NCBI GenBank assembly: GCA_039881045.1
Contig: JAYWVB010000053.1
Location: 159,777 to 223,776 of the forward strand
Length of the DNA: 64,000 nucleotides
Direction of reading: 5' to 3'
Source of the DNA: Chaetomium olivaceum
Taxonomy: Eukaryota; Ascomycota; Sordariomycetes; Sordariales; Chaetomiaceae
The position numbers were made by a program, and so were the translations under genes. This document shows positions 22,135 through 34,600 of the stretch, in pieces. The notes under the pieces are model-generated. The model did not search any database. It was not told the origin of the DNA and worked only from the letters and a program-made list of their open reading frames with translations. Numbering within the stretch: position 1 is the stretch's first letter; each line of letters opens with the position of its first letter.

Positions 22135-25016
22135 GTTGGAAGATGTTGTGTGATGTAGAATTACGAGAGGCCGTGTTGGTGCGACAATGCGAATGTCGCC
22201 TCGATGGCCCGGGACCTGGGACCTCTGTATACCTCGATCTAGAAACGGGGATCACAAATAAAATAAAAGTAAGAGACGGCAAGTACTCAAAGAAGGAATC
22301 ATAAAATTGAAGAAACTAGGCGGGCGGTCATCATGGTGATGGGCTGACTGGCTTGATGCCAGTTTGATGTGTTGAATGGTTGCAAGTTGTACTCGAGGAA
22401 GTTGCTTCCCGAACACCGAAGCTTGACATGCCGCTTACCAGGTGGCAGCGACCCCGCCTCCCCACAGTTAAGACTTTCACAGACAATTCCTTGTAAACAC
22501 TAACAGAACTGACACCGCTGCTTTGAGATGGATCCGCTGCATTCGGCCATGTGCCGTTTTCGCTCTTACCATCTCAATTGCCAGACGGTTCGTCTCGAGT
22601 CTCCATAGAGATGATTTCGGCATCCAGTTGTGTCGTGCCCCTCCATTTTCTTTTGTTTGCAACCGACCTCGATGTTGAAGACCAATCTTTGATAAAACCA
22701 TCTTTAGAGCGATTGGAACAACTCCTGAAGAACTGACCTGTTGAACTCGTGAATTCGTTTCAGAGATACGCCAATGGCCTCTCCTCGCACTTCGTCATCT
22801 TTAAAAAAGAAAGCATTCATAGTCTAAAGGATCGAGTTCGTCGCCGACGGGGTTCCAGAGACGTGACGTGTCTCGCGGTCAGGTTTGAATTAAGCGGTGA
22901 TGGGCGGAGCTGAGTAAGGACATAACTAACTCTGCAGAAGTTTTTTGCATGTTCGACGACGGCTCGAGGAGCCATGAGAATGGCTCGCCAGACCGAATGA
23001 TAACGACTTTGAGCGACACGGCCAAGGCGATCCTTGGCAGCCCCGCGCCGTCTATCTTTAGCGAGCGATTGTCGATCTTTTCCGCGCGGAGAGTAGCGAG
23101 GATTCAGAGACAACGCGGGTCCACGAATACGACGTGACATCAGAAAAAGCGAGATGTTGTGCGCCTGCAACAATCGATGAACCGAGACACACAAAACTGA
23201 TCACATTTGACGCCTTGCGTTGGGCGGTGGATTCATTCTCAGAAACCAACACCAACGCTGGCAAGCATCAGGCGATGGAGCGTGGGGGTTTTTCCATAGA
23301 GCCGCAGCGTCGTCCTCGCCGTGGTTGGACGGTCTCATGAAGTGGCGTCGGAGGAGGGTTGCAGCCCATCAGATCGTGGGTGATATTCGTTCGTCCACCT
23401 GCGATGACTCTCGATCCCGACACGACTTTGGGCCTTCACAAACAGCGAAAGCGAGGCGCAGAACCTTTCTCGGCCGCATGCATTGGCGTTGTTACTGGCG
23501 CTGGCCCGTCCCCCCGAGCAGAGCCAATTCCTCTCTGTTTTGCTCAATTCTACTGCCCCTACCCGCGTTTCGGCTCATCTCCGACGGTCAACGTTATTGT
23601 CGGTGGCGCTGAAAATTGGTTTCCACCGGCTACGATGGCGTTCACGAAAAGGGAACTGGACCAGCTGAACGGGTCCTGCCGCCAAGAACGACAAAAGCCA
23701 CCCAAGCAAGACCTTGCCGCCGAGGCCGTTAACTACCGTCGTGGCTGTTTCGGTGCTTTGACGCAGGAGTTTTTAAGCTCGCCAAACAAGACGTTAGAAA
23801 AAAGCAGCCTGTCTCGCTTTCCGGCGGACTGGCGCTAAGTAACCGAGGATACCTCGTTGCCTCGTTTTTGGCCGGTCGTCGTCGTTTTCTGTCCATGGCG
23901 ACCCACGGCACCACGGCACTTGCGACGAAGCAGGGAACATCGTGTGGCAAAAACTCCACGGGCGCTGAATTGACGGAAACTTTGGGTTGGTTCGTCAGGT
24001 TCTCCCTGCTCTGCAGGGCTCAGCTAGCAAATGTTCTGGCTTTTGAGCTCCGCTCCCATCGATGCCGGAGCTCCACGATCACGGCCCAGTCCGGAAAAAA
24101 GTGAATATTTCAGCCTCTCAGCTCTCCATAGCGTCCCAACCCCTGGCCCTCTGCATGGTTGAGTTGTGATCTGGCCCGCGGTCTATTCCCGATGCGGAAG
24201 AAACTAGCGGTTATCTCGAGATCGCGACACCCACTTCTTGCAGACGACGCATGCCCGGGACAATTCTTCAAGTTCCTCATCGCCAACCTGTGGTAGAAGA
24301 AGTACTCTCCCTTAAATACGGTTGGACACACTGCTTTGGAAACGCAATGGTAGAGTTACACGAACCACGAGCCAGACTTCGAAAGACTTCTCAATCCTTT
24401 GGTTGGTTGCCCGTTGGGACACCAACAGGGGGTGCGGATCAGCCCCTGCCGGGAAACCCACCTTGCAGGGCTTGTCGATCTCTTCCTAGACAGGGGGGGG
24501 GGGCGCCAGAAGCCGCGAAGGCAGCCCTTCTGCACTTTGTTGCGTTGTCAGAGCGCTGAGCTGAGGAGCTGCATGTTTACCCACGGTAGAGAGAAGAAGC
24601 ATGGGTGCGCGAAAAACGAATCCGGGCCAGTTCATGGCCCACCCCCTAACGATATCTTCATTTGTTGGCGAGGGGCAAGTCTGTGCTGTCACGGTCTTGA
24701 GCCCCCCCCCAGACGCTAGTGGCTTTCACAGGGTACCCTCATATCCCGGATGCACCTGCACGGCACACCCAGCTACCCGGCTCGCTTCTCTCCCTCTTCC
24801 CTTTTGCTTCCACACCTGTCGATCACCCGGTTCCCAACTCTCCGGCTCCCGTTTCTCCTCCCCGCCTGAGGATCTTTCCAGACCGGCCCACGGCAACGGA
24901 GAGGTGTAATCGTCTTGGAGACGCGCTCACGTTGAAGCTAAGGTGACAGGGTGTTCCGGGACTCGCCCTCACCAAAGCAACCATTGTGTTTTCGACCCGG
25001 TCCAATCGTTACCAAC
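22135..25016. other. Divergent gene-poor region
   Basis: About 2.9 kb between the divergent starts of the zinc-binding protein and GT2. Open frames up to about 160 codons exist on both strands, but none shows conserved motifs or splice support. It includes a G run near 24491. Confidence 0.5.
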
Positions 25017-28000
25017 ATGAAGAAGTTTCAGTCGTACTTCGCCCCTACGACATCGAAGGAGGAGGAGCAGAAGGGAAGCAATGAAGGGACCCAGGCAAAA
25101 GGGGCTCGGTCCCGGAAGTCGGGCTCAAAGGCACCGTCACACCAGCTCCAACCTATCCAGCCACAAGGGAAGGACTCCGGGTTAGCCGCCGGCACACCTC
25201 CGTCACCGCCAGCCGGTTCCGAGACCGTTCCGACCTCCGCCCGGGTGAGCATGCTCTCAGTCCCGGGCGCGGCTACCCCAGCAACTCACCACCATGGCCA
25301 CCAGACCCCCGAGACGGCCAAAACCAGCCCTCACACCTCCCGGGCCCCCTCCCTCCGGCACTCCTTCCTCCCGGCACACGACGCGCGCAACCACGACTCG
25401 GAGACCATCAACGAGATCCGCAACGACATGATGGTCAACTGGCTGTACGAGCAACAGCTGCGCAAGCAGTACGCTTCGGGTGCGGACCCTTACGAAGGTG
25501 TGGTGCTCAAGAAGGCCCGCGGCGCCTTCGCCTGCTGCCCGCCCCAGATGGCCGCCATCCCGGACTCTCTCTTCGCCGTCGTCGCCCAGATGAACGTGCG
25601 CTGCGCCATGACCGTCAACACCCCCGTCGTCCGCGCCCTGCTCGACTCGATCATTCACAAGACTGAGCTGGATTATGTCCCCCTGCCGGATGGGCTGCGT
25701 GTGCAGGTGCTGCGCACCATGGCGGATCTACCTAAGGGGCAGCTGCATCATTTCGCGGCGTTTGTGGAGGATGCGCGCATGCTGATCGTGTGGGATGATG
25801 AGCCGGAGAAGCTGCTCAGTAGGGTGCAGATCCTCGAGGCAAAATTTATCGAGATGATCTGGGGCAATGGGGATGACGAGACCGAGGAGGATGATGCCGG
25901 TGGAGAGAAGAAGGGCGGTGCCGCGGTCGCGGTGCAGGAGATGGATCCGGGCCAGCTCGAAGAGGCGTTGGCTAGGGAGAGGAGGCCAGTGAGGCTGGAG
26001 AGTGCGGCCATGGTGGGGCTTACGTTGGCACTCTGGATCGTGTGCCCTGCGCTGGGCTGGAGGTGGTTGGCCTACCAGACCGTGGTCGACGGGACGTATT
26101 TGAGATTTGCGCTGCTGGCTTCGGCTCCGGCACAATTGTTTGTCAGCTTGGTGAGTGCCGCGGTCCGTTGATGATCCAAAGGCTTATGCTAACTGTGTCC
26201 AGTTCTTCTTCCAATCTATCATCACGAGTCTGTTCCAAATCTTCGGGCCCATCTCGGCTGTTGCCAATAACAGCAAGTTCTTCAGCGGCAAGCCTCCTCA
26301 AAGGATTAACCGCAACCAAGGGGCTCTGCCGCATGTCACTATCCAGATGCCCGTGTACAAAGAGGGTCTTACTGGTGTCATTAAACCCACGGTTGTCTCG
26401 CTGAAGGCAGCTATCAGCACGTACGAGATGCAAGGCGGCTCGGCCAACATCTTCGTCAACGATGACGGCATGCAGCTCATCTCGGACGAGGACGCCCAAG
26501 CCCGCCGCGACTTTTACGATGAACACAACATCGGCTGGGTGGCGCGCCCGGCGCACAACCCCAAGCCCGAGGACGGCTCGGAGGAGAAGCGTTTCCTCCG
26601 CCGCGGCAAGTTCAAGAAGGCCAGCAACATGAACTATGCGCTGCACGTCAGCAACCGCGTCGAGGATAAGCTGCTTGCCGTCAAGCGCGGTAGCAAGTGG
26701 AACAACGAGCAGGAGAACAGCGCCTATCAGCAGTGTTTAGCCGACGTGTTGCAGGAGGACGAAGGCCGCACCTGGGCCGAGGGAAATATCCGCATTGGCG
26801 ACTACATCCTGCTCATCGACTCGGACACTCGCGTGCCGCACGACTGTCTGCTGGATGCCGTTAGCGAGATGGAGCAGAGCCCGGAGGTGGCCATTCTGCA
26901 GTTCCAGTCGGGCGTCATGAACGTTACCAGCTCGTTCTTTGAGAATGGGTGAGTAGCAGCCTCGCCCCCTTCTGATTGCAAAACATACTGACATCTCGCA
27001 GTGTTACCTGGTTCACCAACCTCATCTACTCGTGCATCACTTTCGCCGTCGCGTCGGGCGACGCCTGCCCCTTCGTCGGCCACAACGCCATCCTCCGGTG
27101 GCAAGCTCTCCAGGACGCGGCCGCCTTCACAGACGAGGATGGATACGAGAAGTACTGGTCCGAGTCGCACGTGTCGGAGGACTTCGACATGTCGCTGCGT
27201 CTGCAAGTTGCCAAGTACACACTACGCTACGCCTCGTATACGGGCGACGGCTTCAAGGAGGGCGTCAGCTTGACCGTCTACGACGAGCTGGCCCGCTGGG
27301 AGAAGTACGCCTACGGCTGCAACGAACTGCTGTTCCATCCACTACGACTCTGGCTCGTCCGTGGGCCGTTCACCCCCTTGTTTAAGAAGTTTATCGGCTC
27401 TAGCATCCCGTTCCCGAAGAAGATGACCATTATGGCGTACATCGGGACGTACTATGCCATTGCCGCAGCGTGGCTTTTGACGCTGGTGAACTATTTCGTC
27501 ACTGGCTGGTTTACTGGCCTGTACGATAAGTACTACCTCGACTCGTTCGCCATTTACATCTCCATCATTGTTGTCTTCACCGGGCTGGGTAATCTCTCGT
27601 TGGCGGTCCTGCGGTACCGGCTGAGCGAAAGATCGCTTCTATCAGCATGTACGTCTCCGTTGTCTCCCTTTATAGTCTTCTTCCACTCACTAATTCGCGA
27701 GTACAGATTTCGAGAACCTCAAATGGATCCCCATGTTCGCTATCTTCCTCGGCGGCATCTCGCTGCACGTGTCGCAGGCCATCCTGTCGCACTTCTTTGA
27801 GATCGACATGGCCTGGGGCGCCACGGCCAAGGAGCTCGAGGAGGTGCGCTTCGGTCCGGAGATCTGGCGCATTATCCGTCGCTTCAAGTGGACTTTCCTT
27901 TATTGCTTCGTCTGCACCGCCCTGATGATCTGCGGCAACACCGTCTTCCCCGTCCTGTGGCGCATCAACACCTTTTATAGCATCTATCCGCTGGCGACCA

Positions 28001-28065
28001 CGGTGGTGTCGCACTTTGCGCTGCCCGTGCTGCTGAACCCGGCGTTGATGATGTTTACTTGGTAG
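25017..28065 (+). CDS. Type-2 (GT2) membrane glycosyltransferase of hyphal growth
   Basis: Processive-type inverting glycosyltransferase in the plasma or Golgi membrane. Relatives in plant-pathogenic fungi are needed for hyphal extension; the product is not settled. Exons are 25017-26150, 26203-26948, 27002-27648 and 27707-28065 (introns 52, 53 and 58 nt), giving 961 residues. The start at 25017 is the first ATG in the frame (context AACATGA). Order: a disordered 130-residue N-terminus, a conserved cytosolic block, two membrane segments around residues 325-390, then the catalytic domain with QMPVYKEG, NIFVNDDG (about 464), the DxD-type LIDSDTR (about 583), GHNAILRW (about 653, the QxxRW-equivalent) and SEDFD (about 685). 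Four or more C-terminal membrane segments follow. It converges on the AidB-like gene, with 292 bases between stop codons. No damage seen. Confidence 0.92.
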
Positions 28066-28357
28066 GCGGGTAGGCGGTGGGACGGGGCAATTGGTGTTGA
28101 TGACATTTCGTTCTCTTCGAATTGTCCATTTTCTCATGATTACGACTCATTAATATTTTCACCGGCATTAATTGTTGCCTGTTTGTTAAAGGAGTCGGGT
28201 GTATTTTGGCACGGGGGATGGGGTTTGACTAGCTTTCTACGACTACTGTAAGCATTCAGCGACAACATATAGATTTCCTAGAGCACATGCAACGGTGGAC
28301 TCACTGGTAATAAATCAATGTTGAGTATACCACCAATCTTGTTCTGCTTGATGACCA

Positions 28358-30498
28358 TCACAGCTTGGTTTCCGGCGCCCCCTGACCGGGGCCCTTCCCA
28401 GCCCCGTAAACAATCGCCTGATCCATCGCCAAATCCCTCCTTCCCTCCCCATCCTTTTCCAGTATAAACCTCTTTTCCACCAAATACCGCCTACACATCT
28501 CCTCAATCTCTTCCCCTGGGTGGACTGCCGCATCCACCAAGTACAAAACCGCCACCAGCGCTTCCGCAATCCGAAACACCAACCCCCTCGCCTCAGACAA
28601 CAACTCCTCTTGAGTACCCGACTCAATCCTCCCCTTCACCTCCTCCCACCCCCTCCGCACCCCCTCCCCCCACTTCACCACCCCTTTATCCCTCACCACC
28701 ACCCCCAACCCCCCCTCCACCACCTCCCCTAAAACCCTTATACTCTCAACCCCCTGAAGAGGGTGCTTCAAAACCCTTAACGCGTCGCCCGCAAGCACGT
28801 CGGTCGTGCCCTCCCACACGGCACCCACGCACCCGTCGCGGAAGAGCCGCGCCACGTTGATGGGCTGGGACTCGTCGTTGAGCAGGTAGCCGAGGCCGCC
28901 GAGGGATTGGAGGCTGTTGTAGAGGAGGGGGATGGCGAGGTGGGAGGTGTGGGATTTATGCAGGGAGGAGAGGACGCGGAGGAGCGGGGCTGTGTTGGGG
29001 GGATTTAGGGGGTTGAGGGGGAAAGGAGGATGGGGGTGGAGGGGATGGGTTGGGGTGGTGGTGGTTGAAGAGGCTGTGGCGGTGGTTGAGGCGGTGGTGG
29101 GAGGGGGAGGGGTTGAAGGGGTTGGGGAGGAGGACGACTCGGATTGCCCAAGCAACGAGACAGTGTAGTACACTAACAGCATCAGGCCGTGGTAGTGGGT
29201 GGTGATGTTGGCGAGGGTGCGCATATGCAGGGGGTGGGAGGAGAGTGGGATGCGGCGCCCGCGACCGACGCCTACTTCGCGGACGAGGGCAAAGCCCTTG
29301 GCCACAGCAAGGGCGCGGCCCAGATACCCGACCGAGGAAACGGTGGTGTGCACGCGGGTGATGGTCAGGATGGTGCTGATCTCGCGGATGCCTTGGCCCT
29401 CTTCACCAATCAGCCACCCGCGCATGTTGTTGAGTTCGAGCTCGGCGGTCGGGAGGGATTGTGTGCCGAGCTTGTGCTTGAGCCGCTGGATTGTCACGCC
29501 GTTGAGCTCGCTGCCGCCGCGGACGCCGGTCGGGGAGACGAGGGAGGGGTTGTGGCGGCGCATCGGGGCGAGAAAAGCGCTGACGCCTTTGAAGGGACTG
29601 GTTTTGGCGAGGAGGATGGTCATCTGCGAGTCAGTCGCGGACGAGAACCACTTGAAGCCCGAGATGGACCAAGGGCCAAGAGGGATGTTCTCGTCAACAT
29701 CAGCCAAGGGGATCGAAGAGGCGTCGGGATAGGGGTCGTAGGTGGCGACGGTTTCGGTCTGGGAGACATCACTGCCGCCGGTGCGTTCGGTCATCCACTG
29801 GCCACTAGTCCATGCCTTGGCTGGGTCGCGTGAGGTGAGGTGATCGAAGGCATTTTGGAAGACCCGGCACTCGGTTGGGGAGAGGCCGGTCTGCTTCGAG
29901 AGGTGACGCTGGAGGAGCCGAGCGGCGCCGTCCTGCATGGCAGCAGGGCAGAGGGTGTTGGCGCATGATCCCTCCCAGAGGTGGCAGCGGATGAACTGGA
30001 CGAGTCGGTTATATGGGCCATAGTCAGAGTCGTAGTTGAGCGCGACGATGCTGTAGTGCCAGTGAGCAGGCTTGGCTATATTTATTGACTCCGTATACGA
30101 GGTCGGGCTGGGGCCGCCTTGCTTACCCCTTTTGGATGCCGAAGTCTTGCAGCTTCCGCCAGCCCTCTGTGACAACCAGCTCGCTCACGGGCTTTCCAAA
30201 GGCGTCTCGGCCGGAGCCACGCAGATGCGGCTGATTGTGTTCGGCGTCGGTTATCCAATCGAAGACTTGCTGGGAGAGAACATGGTCGCCGAGCTGGCCG
30301 GCTTCGGGGCTGATCCGGTCGAGGAGGGTGGAGGGGAGGAACACTGGCTGGATCAATATTGTGGAGGTTCATCGCGATGAGAACGAAGCGAGTGTACATA
30401 CGCTTGGTGATGCGTTGGAGGCTAACATCGTCATGGAACTGGTTCTTGATGATGGGCTGTTGCTGAAAGAAGCCCCTGTTGGAACTAGACGGCTCCAT
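28358..30498 (-). CDS. Acyl-CoA dehydrogenase-like flavoprotein (AidB type)
   Basis: FAD-dependent acyl-CoA dehydrogenase superfamily, closest to the AidB / alkylation-response branch. Exons (minus): 30498-30402, 30343-30127 and 30050-28358 (introns 58 and 76 nt), giving 668 residues. The second acceptor CACTACAG joins QKG to IVALNYD as the family expects. Signatures are CPAAMQDGAARLL, the FAD-site block TERTGGSDVSQTE (about residue 190), GFKWFSSATD, and near the C-terminus GGLGYLLNDESQPINVARLFRD and VWEGTTDVLAGDALR (about residue 518). A Pro/Ser/Thr insertion of about 50 residues (DNA 28975-29140, extremely G-rich on the plus strand) interrupts the C-terminal helical region and is unusual. 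Substrate unknown; protection of DNA against alkylation is known only for the bacterial relative. Confidence 0.9.
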
Positions 30499-31642
30499 GG
30501 CTACCTATTGGACGTGAAGTGGACGATAGGTAACAGAACATGTGTGAACTGAACCGCTTGGTTGACGAGAAGAGAAATATCTACCTTCTCGGGGATAATA
30601 GAGGGACGGAGGAGATGCCCACCCATCACGAAGTACCTGGAGAGACTAACAAGGCCCGGCCATGGTGCTCAATGAACGCCTTTCGCCTTTCGCCTCACCC
30701 CTACCTCCACCCATACTCTTACCCTCGCCCTCGCCCTCGCCCTCGCCCTCGCCCTCGCACGTCCCGAAAGCTATCGCTGTCCCTGTATTACAAGCCTCGG
30801 TTACGAGCAAGTGCGGAACAAAGCCGCCCTCCTATTCCCTTTCCGGTCTTGACACAGGCCGGTGGGTCGGGCCGAGTCAGGGAACCAAGAACCCGCCGAC
30901 CCGGGAACGCGGGGAAGCAGGGACCGGGGACTCTTCGCCGACGACCTTGGCCTGCTCATTCAAGGTACTGTGTAGTTGTAGTTAACGAGTTATAGTCTTG
31001 TTCGGAAATGGATCGCATCTGTTGAAAGGATTCTGTCCTGTTTTATTTTTGGGGGGATTTTATTTTTGTGTCTTATTTTCCATGTTACTTTCCTTCTTAA
31101 AAGGGAGAAAGCCCAACCGCTTCCGTTTTCTGTTGCACTGTTCATTATATTGACCCCCCAGACTGACCCCAATATGGCAACTCTCAGTGTGACGAGCTAC
31201 CGCCGGGAAATTTGGAGTATGGTGGTTGGTGATTCGGGGCTGACGAGCAAGAAATGGGCAAACTTGGAAGTTGTGTGTAAGTAAATGTTGAGATACATAC
31301 CTAGGTAGGTAGTCAGCCCAGGAACTTTCTGGCTTGCTTAGTAGGTACGATTTAGGTACCTGCCTTCCCATGATGCGACAGTAACTACCTACCGAGCTCA
31401 CGTGTGTTCCTGTTTTTCCCAGGCTTGATTGGGGTAGGAGAGTAGGGCCAAGACCCCTGCGTGATGAGCCTACACGAGCTGCCTCCCTTCCAGTTCCCGC
31501 CACTCAGAGTGTGCCTTGCGAGCCTCGTTCGTCAGCTTCGTCAACATGTCGCCAGCTTCCATTTCCCTCATTTTATCGCGACTCCAGAGTCGATCCTAAC
31601 ATCAGATAAAAATGAGGTTTGGTACACGGGGCCCTGCGAGAG
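30499..31642. other. Divergent intergenic region, AidB-like and NLR-like genes
   Basis: About 1.1 kb. It contains a CCCTCG hexanucleotide repeat at 30722-30758 and a TACCTAGGTA palindrome at 31298-31307 with nearby TAGGTA variants. No gene is supported. Confidence 0.5.
30722..30758. repeat. CCCTCG hexanucleotide microsatellite
   Basis: About six tandem copies of CCCTCG, upstream of the AidB-like gene start and outside any coding frame I support. Confidence 0.8.
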
Positions 31643-34600
31643 ATGCCCATACAATATCAATACCCAAATGGAATCATCAGCGACACAGGGTTTTCGATAG
31701 TCCATGAGCCCGAGGGCAGTGCGCCAGCCGCCGTTGTTGAGTGTGTTTTATTTTACTAATTCTTTTTTTCTCTTTTTCTTTTCTTTTTCTCCCTTCTATT
31801 TTCTGTCTCCCTTCTTCCTTCCCATTTAGTTTTCCTTCCTACATACCTTACACGCCGACTAACTTCTCCAGCATTGTCATTGTCCATGGTCTTCAAGGCC
31901 ACCCTTTCACAACATGGGCCTGCAACAGACCGTCGCCCCCGCGGCAGGCCTCTCTGCCGGTACAACGCGGCAAGAAGAGAGATTCCCTACGCGCTATGAT
32001 TCCCGTGCGGCTGCGGAAGTCCTCCCCGAGTAACAAGTCCCCGCAACCGGCAGAACAAGATCGGCCACAGGAGCTCCCGGAGCCCGATTCGTTCATCTAC
32101 TGGCCGCGGGATCTACTCCCGAAGGATTGTCCCCAGTCTCGTGTCCTCGTTTATGGCTACGACACCAAGGTCACCAAGTATGCCAGAGCCGCGACGAACA
32201 AGAACAGTGTCTTCTCCCACGCCAAGGACCTACTCTTCGCCTTGTCCAGGGCAAGACAGCTTGATCGACCCCTAATCTTTATCGCTCACAGCCTCGGAGG
32301 GGTGGTCGTCAAGGAAATGCTCGCCCAATCCGCCACGGCCACCGAGGAGGGACCGAAAAACATCGTTGACTCTACATCAGCTGTCGTCTTCCTCCACTCC
32401 TCACCGAGGAAGCCCAGAGCTGGCCGCCGTTGGCGAATGGGCCAGAAGCCTGATTAGCACATTCAGAATGGAGACCAACGACGCCATTCTCAACGCCCTG
32501 AATGTCAGGACTACCGACCTTGAACGTGCCCAAGAATCCTTCTCGGCACTCTGGTTCAAGTACGACTTCCGGGTCAAGACGTTCCAGGAGGGCCTAGGGT
32601 TGACGGGTGTCAACTTGTCAGTTTTGGGCAACAAGGTCGTCCCGGACTCTTCGTCGTGCATAGGTGACCCCCGTGAGCGAGCAGAAACCATCCAGGCAAA
32701 CCACATGGACATGTGCAGGTTCAAAGGCCCCGACGACCCAAACTACCTGAAACTATCCGGAGAGGTTGGTTCCATATATGCCTCGTTGGTCGGTCTCAAC
32801 GAGCAAAAAGTCCACCATGACGGCCATATCCAACGGCATAAGCCATCTCTCAGCGCTCGATCATTGAGGTCGGCGCGGTCAACGCGAACGAGAAGCGGGA
32901 GGCATCTTGGTCTGAGCGCCGCTGAGATGTCCAGTCTCAGAACTCTGTGGTATGCGGGCATGGATGAACGATGGCGGAACGTGGAAGAGCCTGCCGCGCA
33001 GACGACGCTTTGGCTCTTTGAACAGCCCTCGTATCAAGACTGGTTTCACAGCCGGAACCAAGACAAGCATTGCTGTCTTCTCTGGTTGAAGGGCAAACCC
33101 GGCGCAGGGAAATCGACCCTCATGAAGGCAGCGTTCCGGAGGGCAGAGGCTCAGCAAGTACAGTCCGGTTACTGGACCGCAGCTTTCTTCTTCAACGCAA
33201 AAGGCAGCGATCTGGAGCATTCGCCTCTCGGCCTCTTTCGGTCACTGCTGTATCAACTCCTACCCCGGTATCCTGCCCATCTCCGTCGATTCGCCCAGAT
33301 TCTGTCGTCCAAGAGTGACCTGAACCCAGACGAGCCACCCGCTCTCAGCGAGTCCGAACTCAAGGCCTTCTTTCAGTCCATGTTTGCGACGAAAATGGAG
33401 GGAAGAACCGTCATTTTTGTTGATGCTCTCGACGAGTGCGACGCCAAGACCATGCGGTCCCAAGCGTACTTCTGGAGGGAGATCACCCAGTCTGCCCATG
33501 CTGCCGGAACTGAGCTCAGCGTTTGTCTTTCAAGCCGTCATTTCCCAACCATCACAGTCACCAACTGCCCCGAAATTATCGTGGATCAGCACAACGACCA
33601 AGATATCATCACGTATGTGGACCAGAAACTTGGCCTCGGGATTTCCGAGTCAGAACCAGAAAAACAAATTCTCAGGGACCGCGTCATTGGCAAGGCAGCT
33701 GGCGTGTTTCTGTGGGTGACCTTGGTTGTGGACGATATACTTCGAAAACGGGATGAGGGCACGAGCTTACGGGCTTTGCTCGGGGAAATCGACAACATCC
33801 CCGAGGAATTAGAGACCCTTTTCTCGTCCCTACTCCGGACCCTGGAGCCAAGGTCGAGACTACTCACTCTCCGGCTTTTTGAGTGGGTTGTTTTGGCGAC
33901 CAGGCCTCTCCGTCTCTACGAATGGCATCACATCCTTGGTTTCATCCAGCCTGAACCGCCCGAGTCTCTCGCCGCGTGGCGGAAGTCAGAGAGTTACACG
34001 GACAGTTCTGAGCAGTTGGCCAAGCAAATCAGAACGGTATCCAAGGGTTTAATCGAAATAGTATCCAGCGTTGGCGATCATCAAAGCGACGGCTCCGCGC
34101 TCAGCTCTGTTTACGCTGGCGCCGGCTCGATGGAACTCGACCAGGGCGAGAACCGCATCGTACAGGTAATTCACGAATCGGTACGGCAATACTTCCTGGA
34201 CGGCGATGCCTCCTCTTTGTTTATCGAGAGTCACAGCCAATCCTTCGTTGCCCGAGGACATCTCTCCATCATCGGCACTTGCTTGGACTATATCAACATC
34301 AGGGAGCTGGATGCGCTCGTAGAGGCGCGCACCCTGCCGTTGGGGAAACCCGTTGCCCCGCGCACTCAGGAATTTCTGTCTGTCCCTATGAGAATGAGAA
34401 GAGGCTCCCGGCCGAGCTCCTCGTCGTCTTCGAGTGATATTGGCCTATCCTCTAACCAAGCCGCCCCTGGCGGCTGGGGACGGAGAGATTCCGGCAGTGT
34501 CAAAAGCTTTGGCTCCGCTTACAGCCATTCCAGCAGCTACAGAGCACTGGCTAGGAGGTACAGCCATGATTCGGTAAGAGTGGAACTTTCAGGAATGGGC

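Noticed and set aside
30074..30126. Direct continuation of the AidB frame through GGPSPTSYTESINIAKP
   Set aside because: This stretch lies within a 76-nt intron; splicing 30126-30051 joins QKG to IVALNYD, matching the family.
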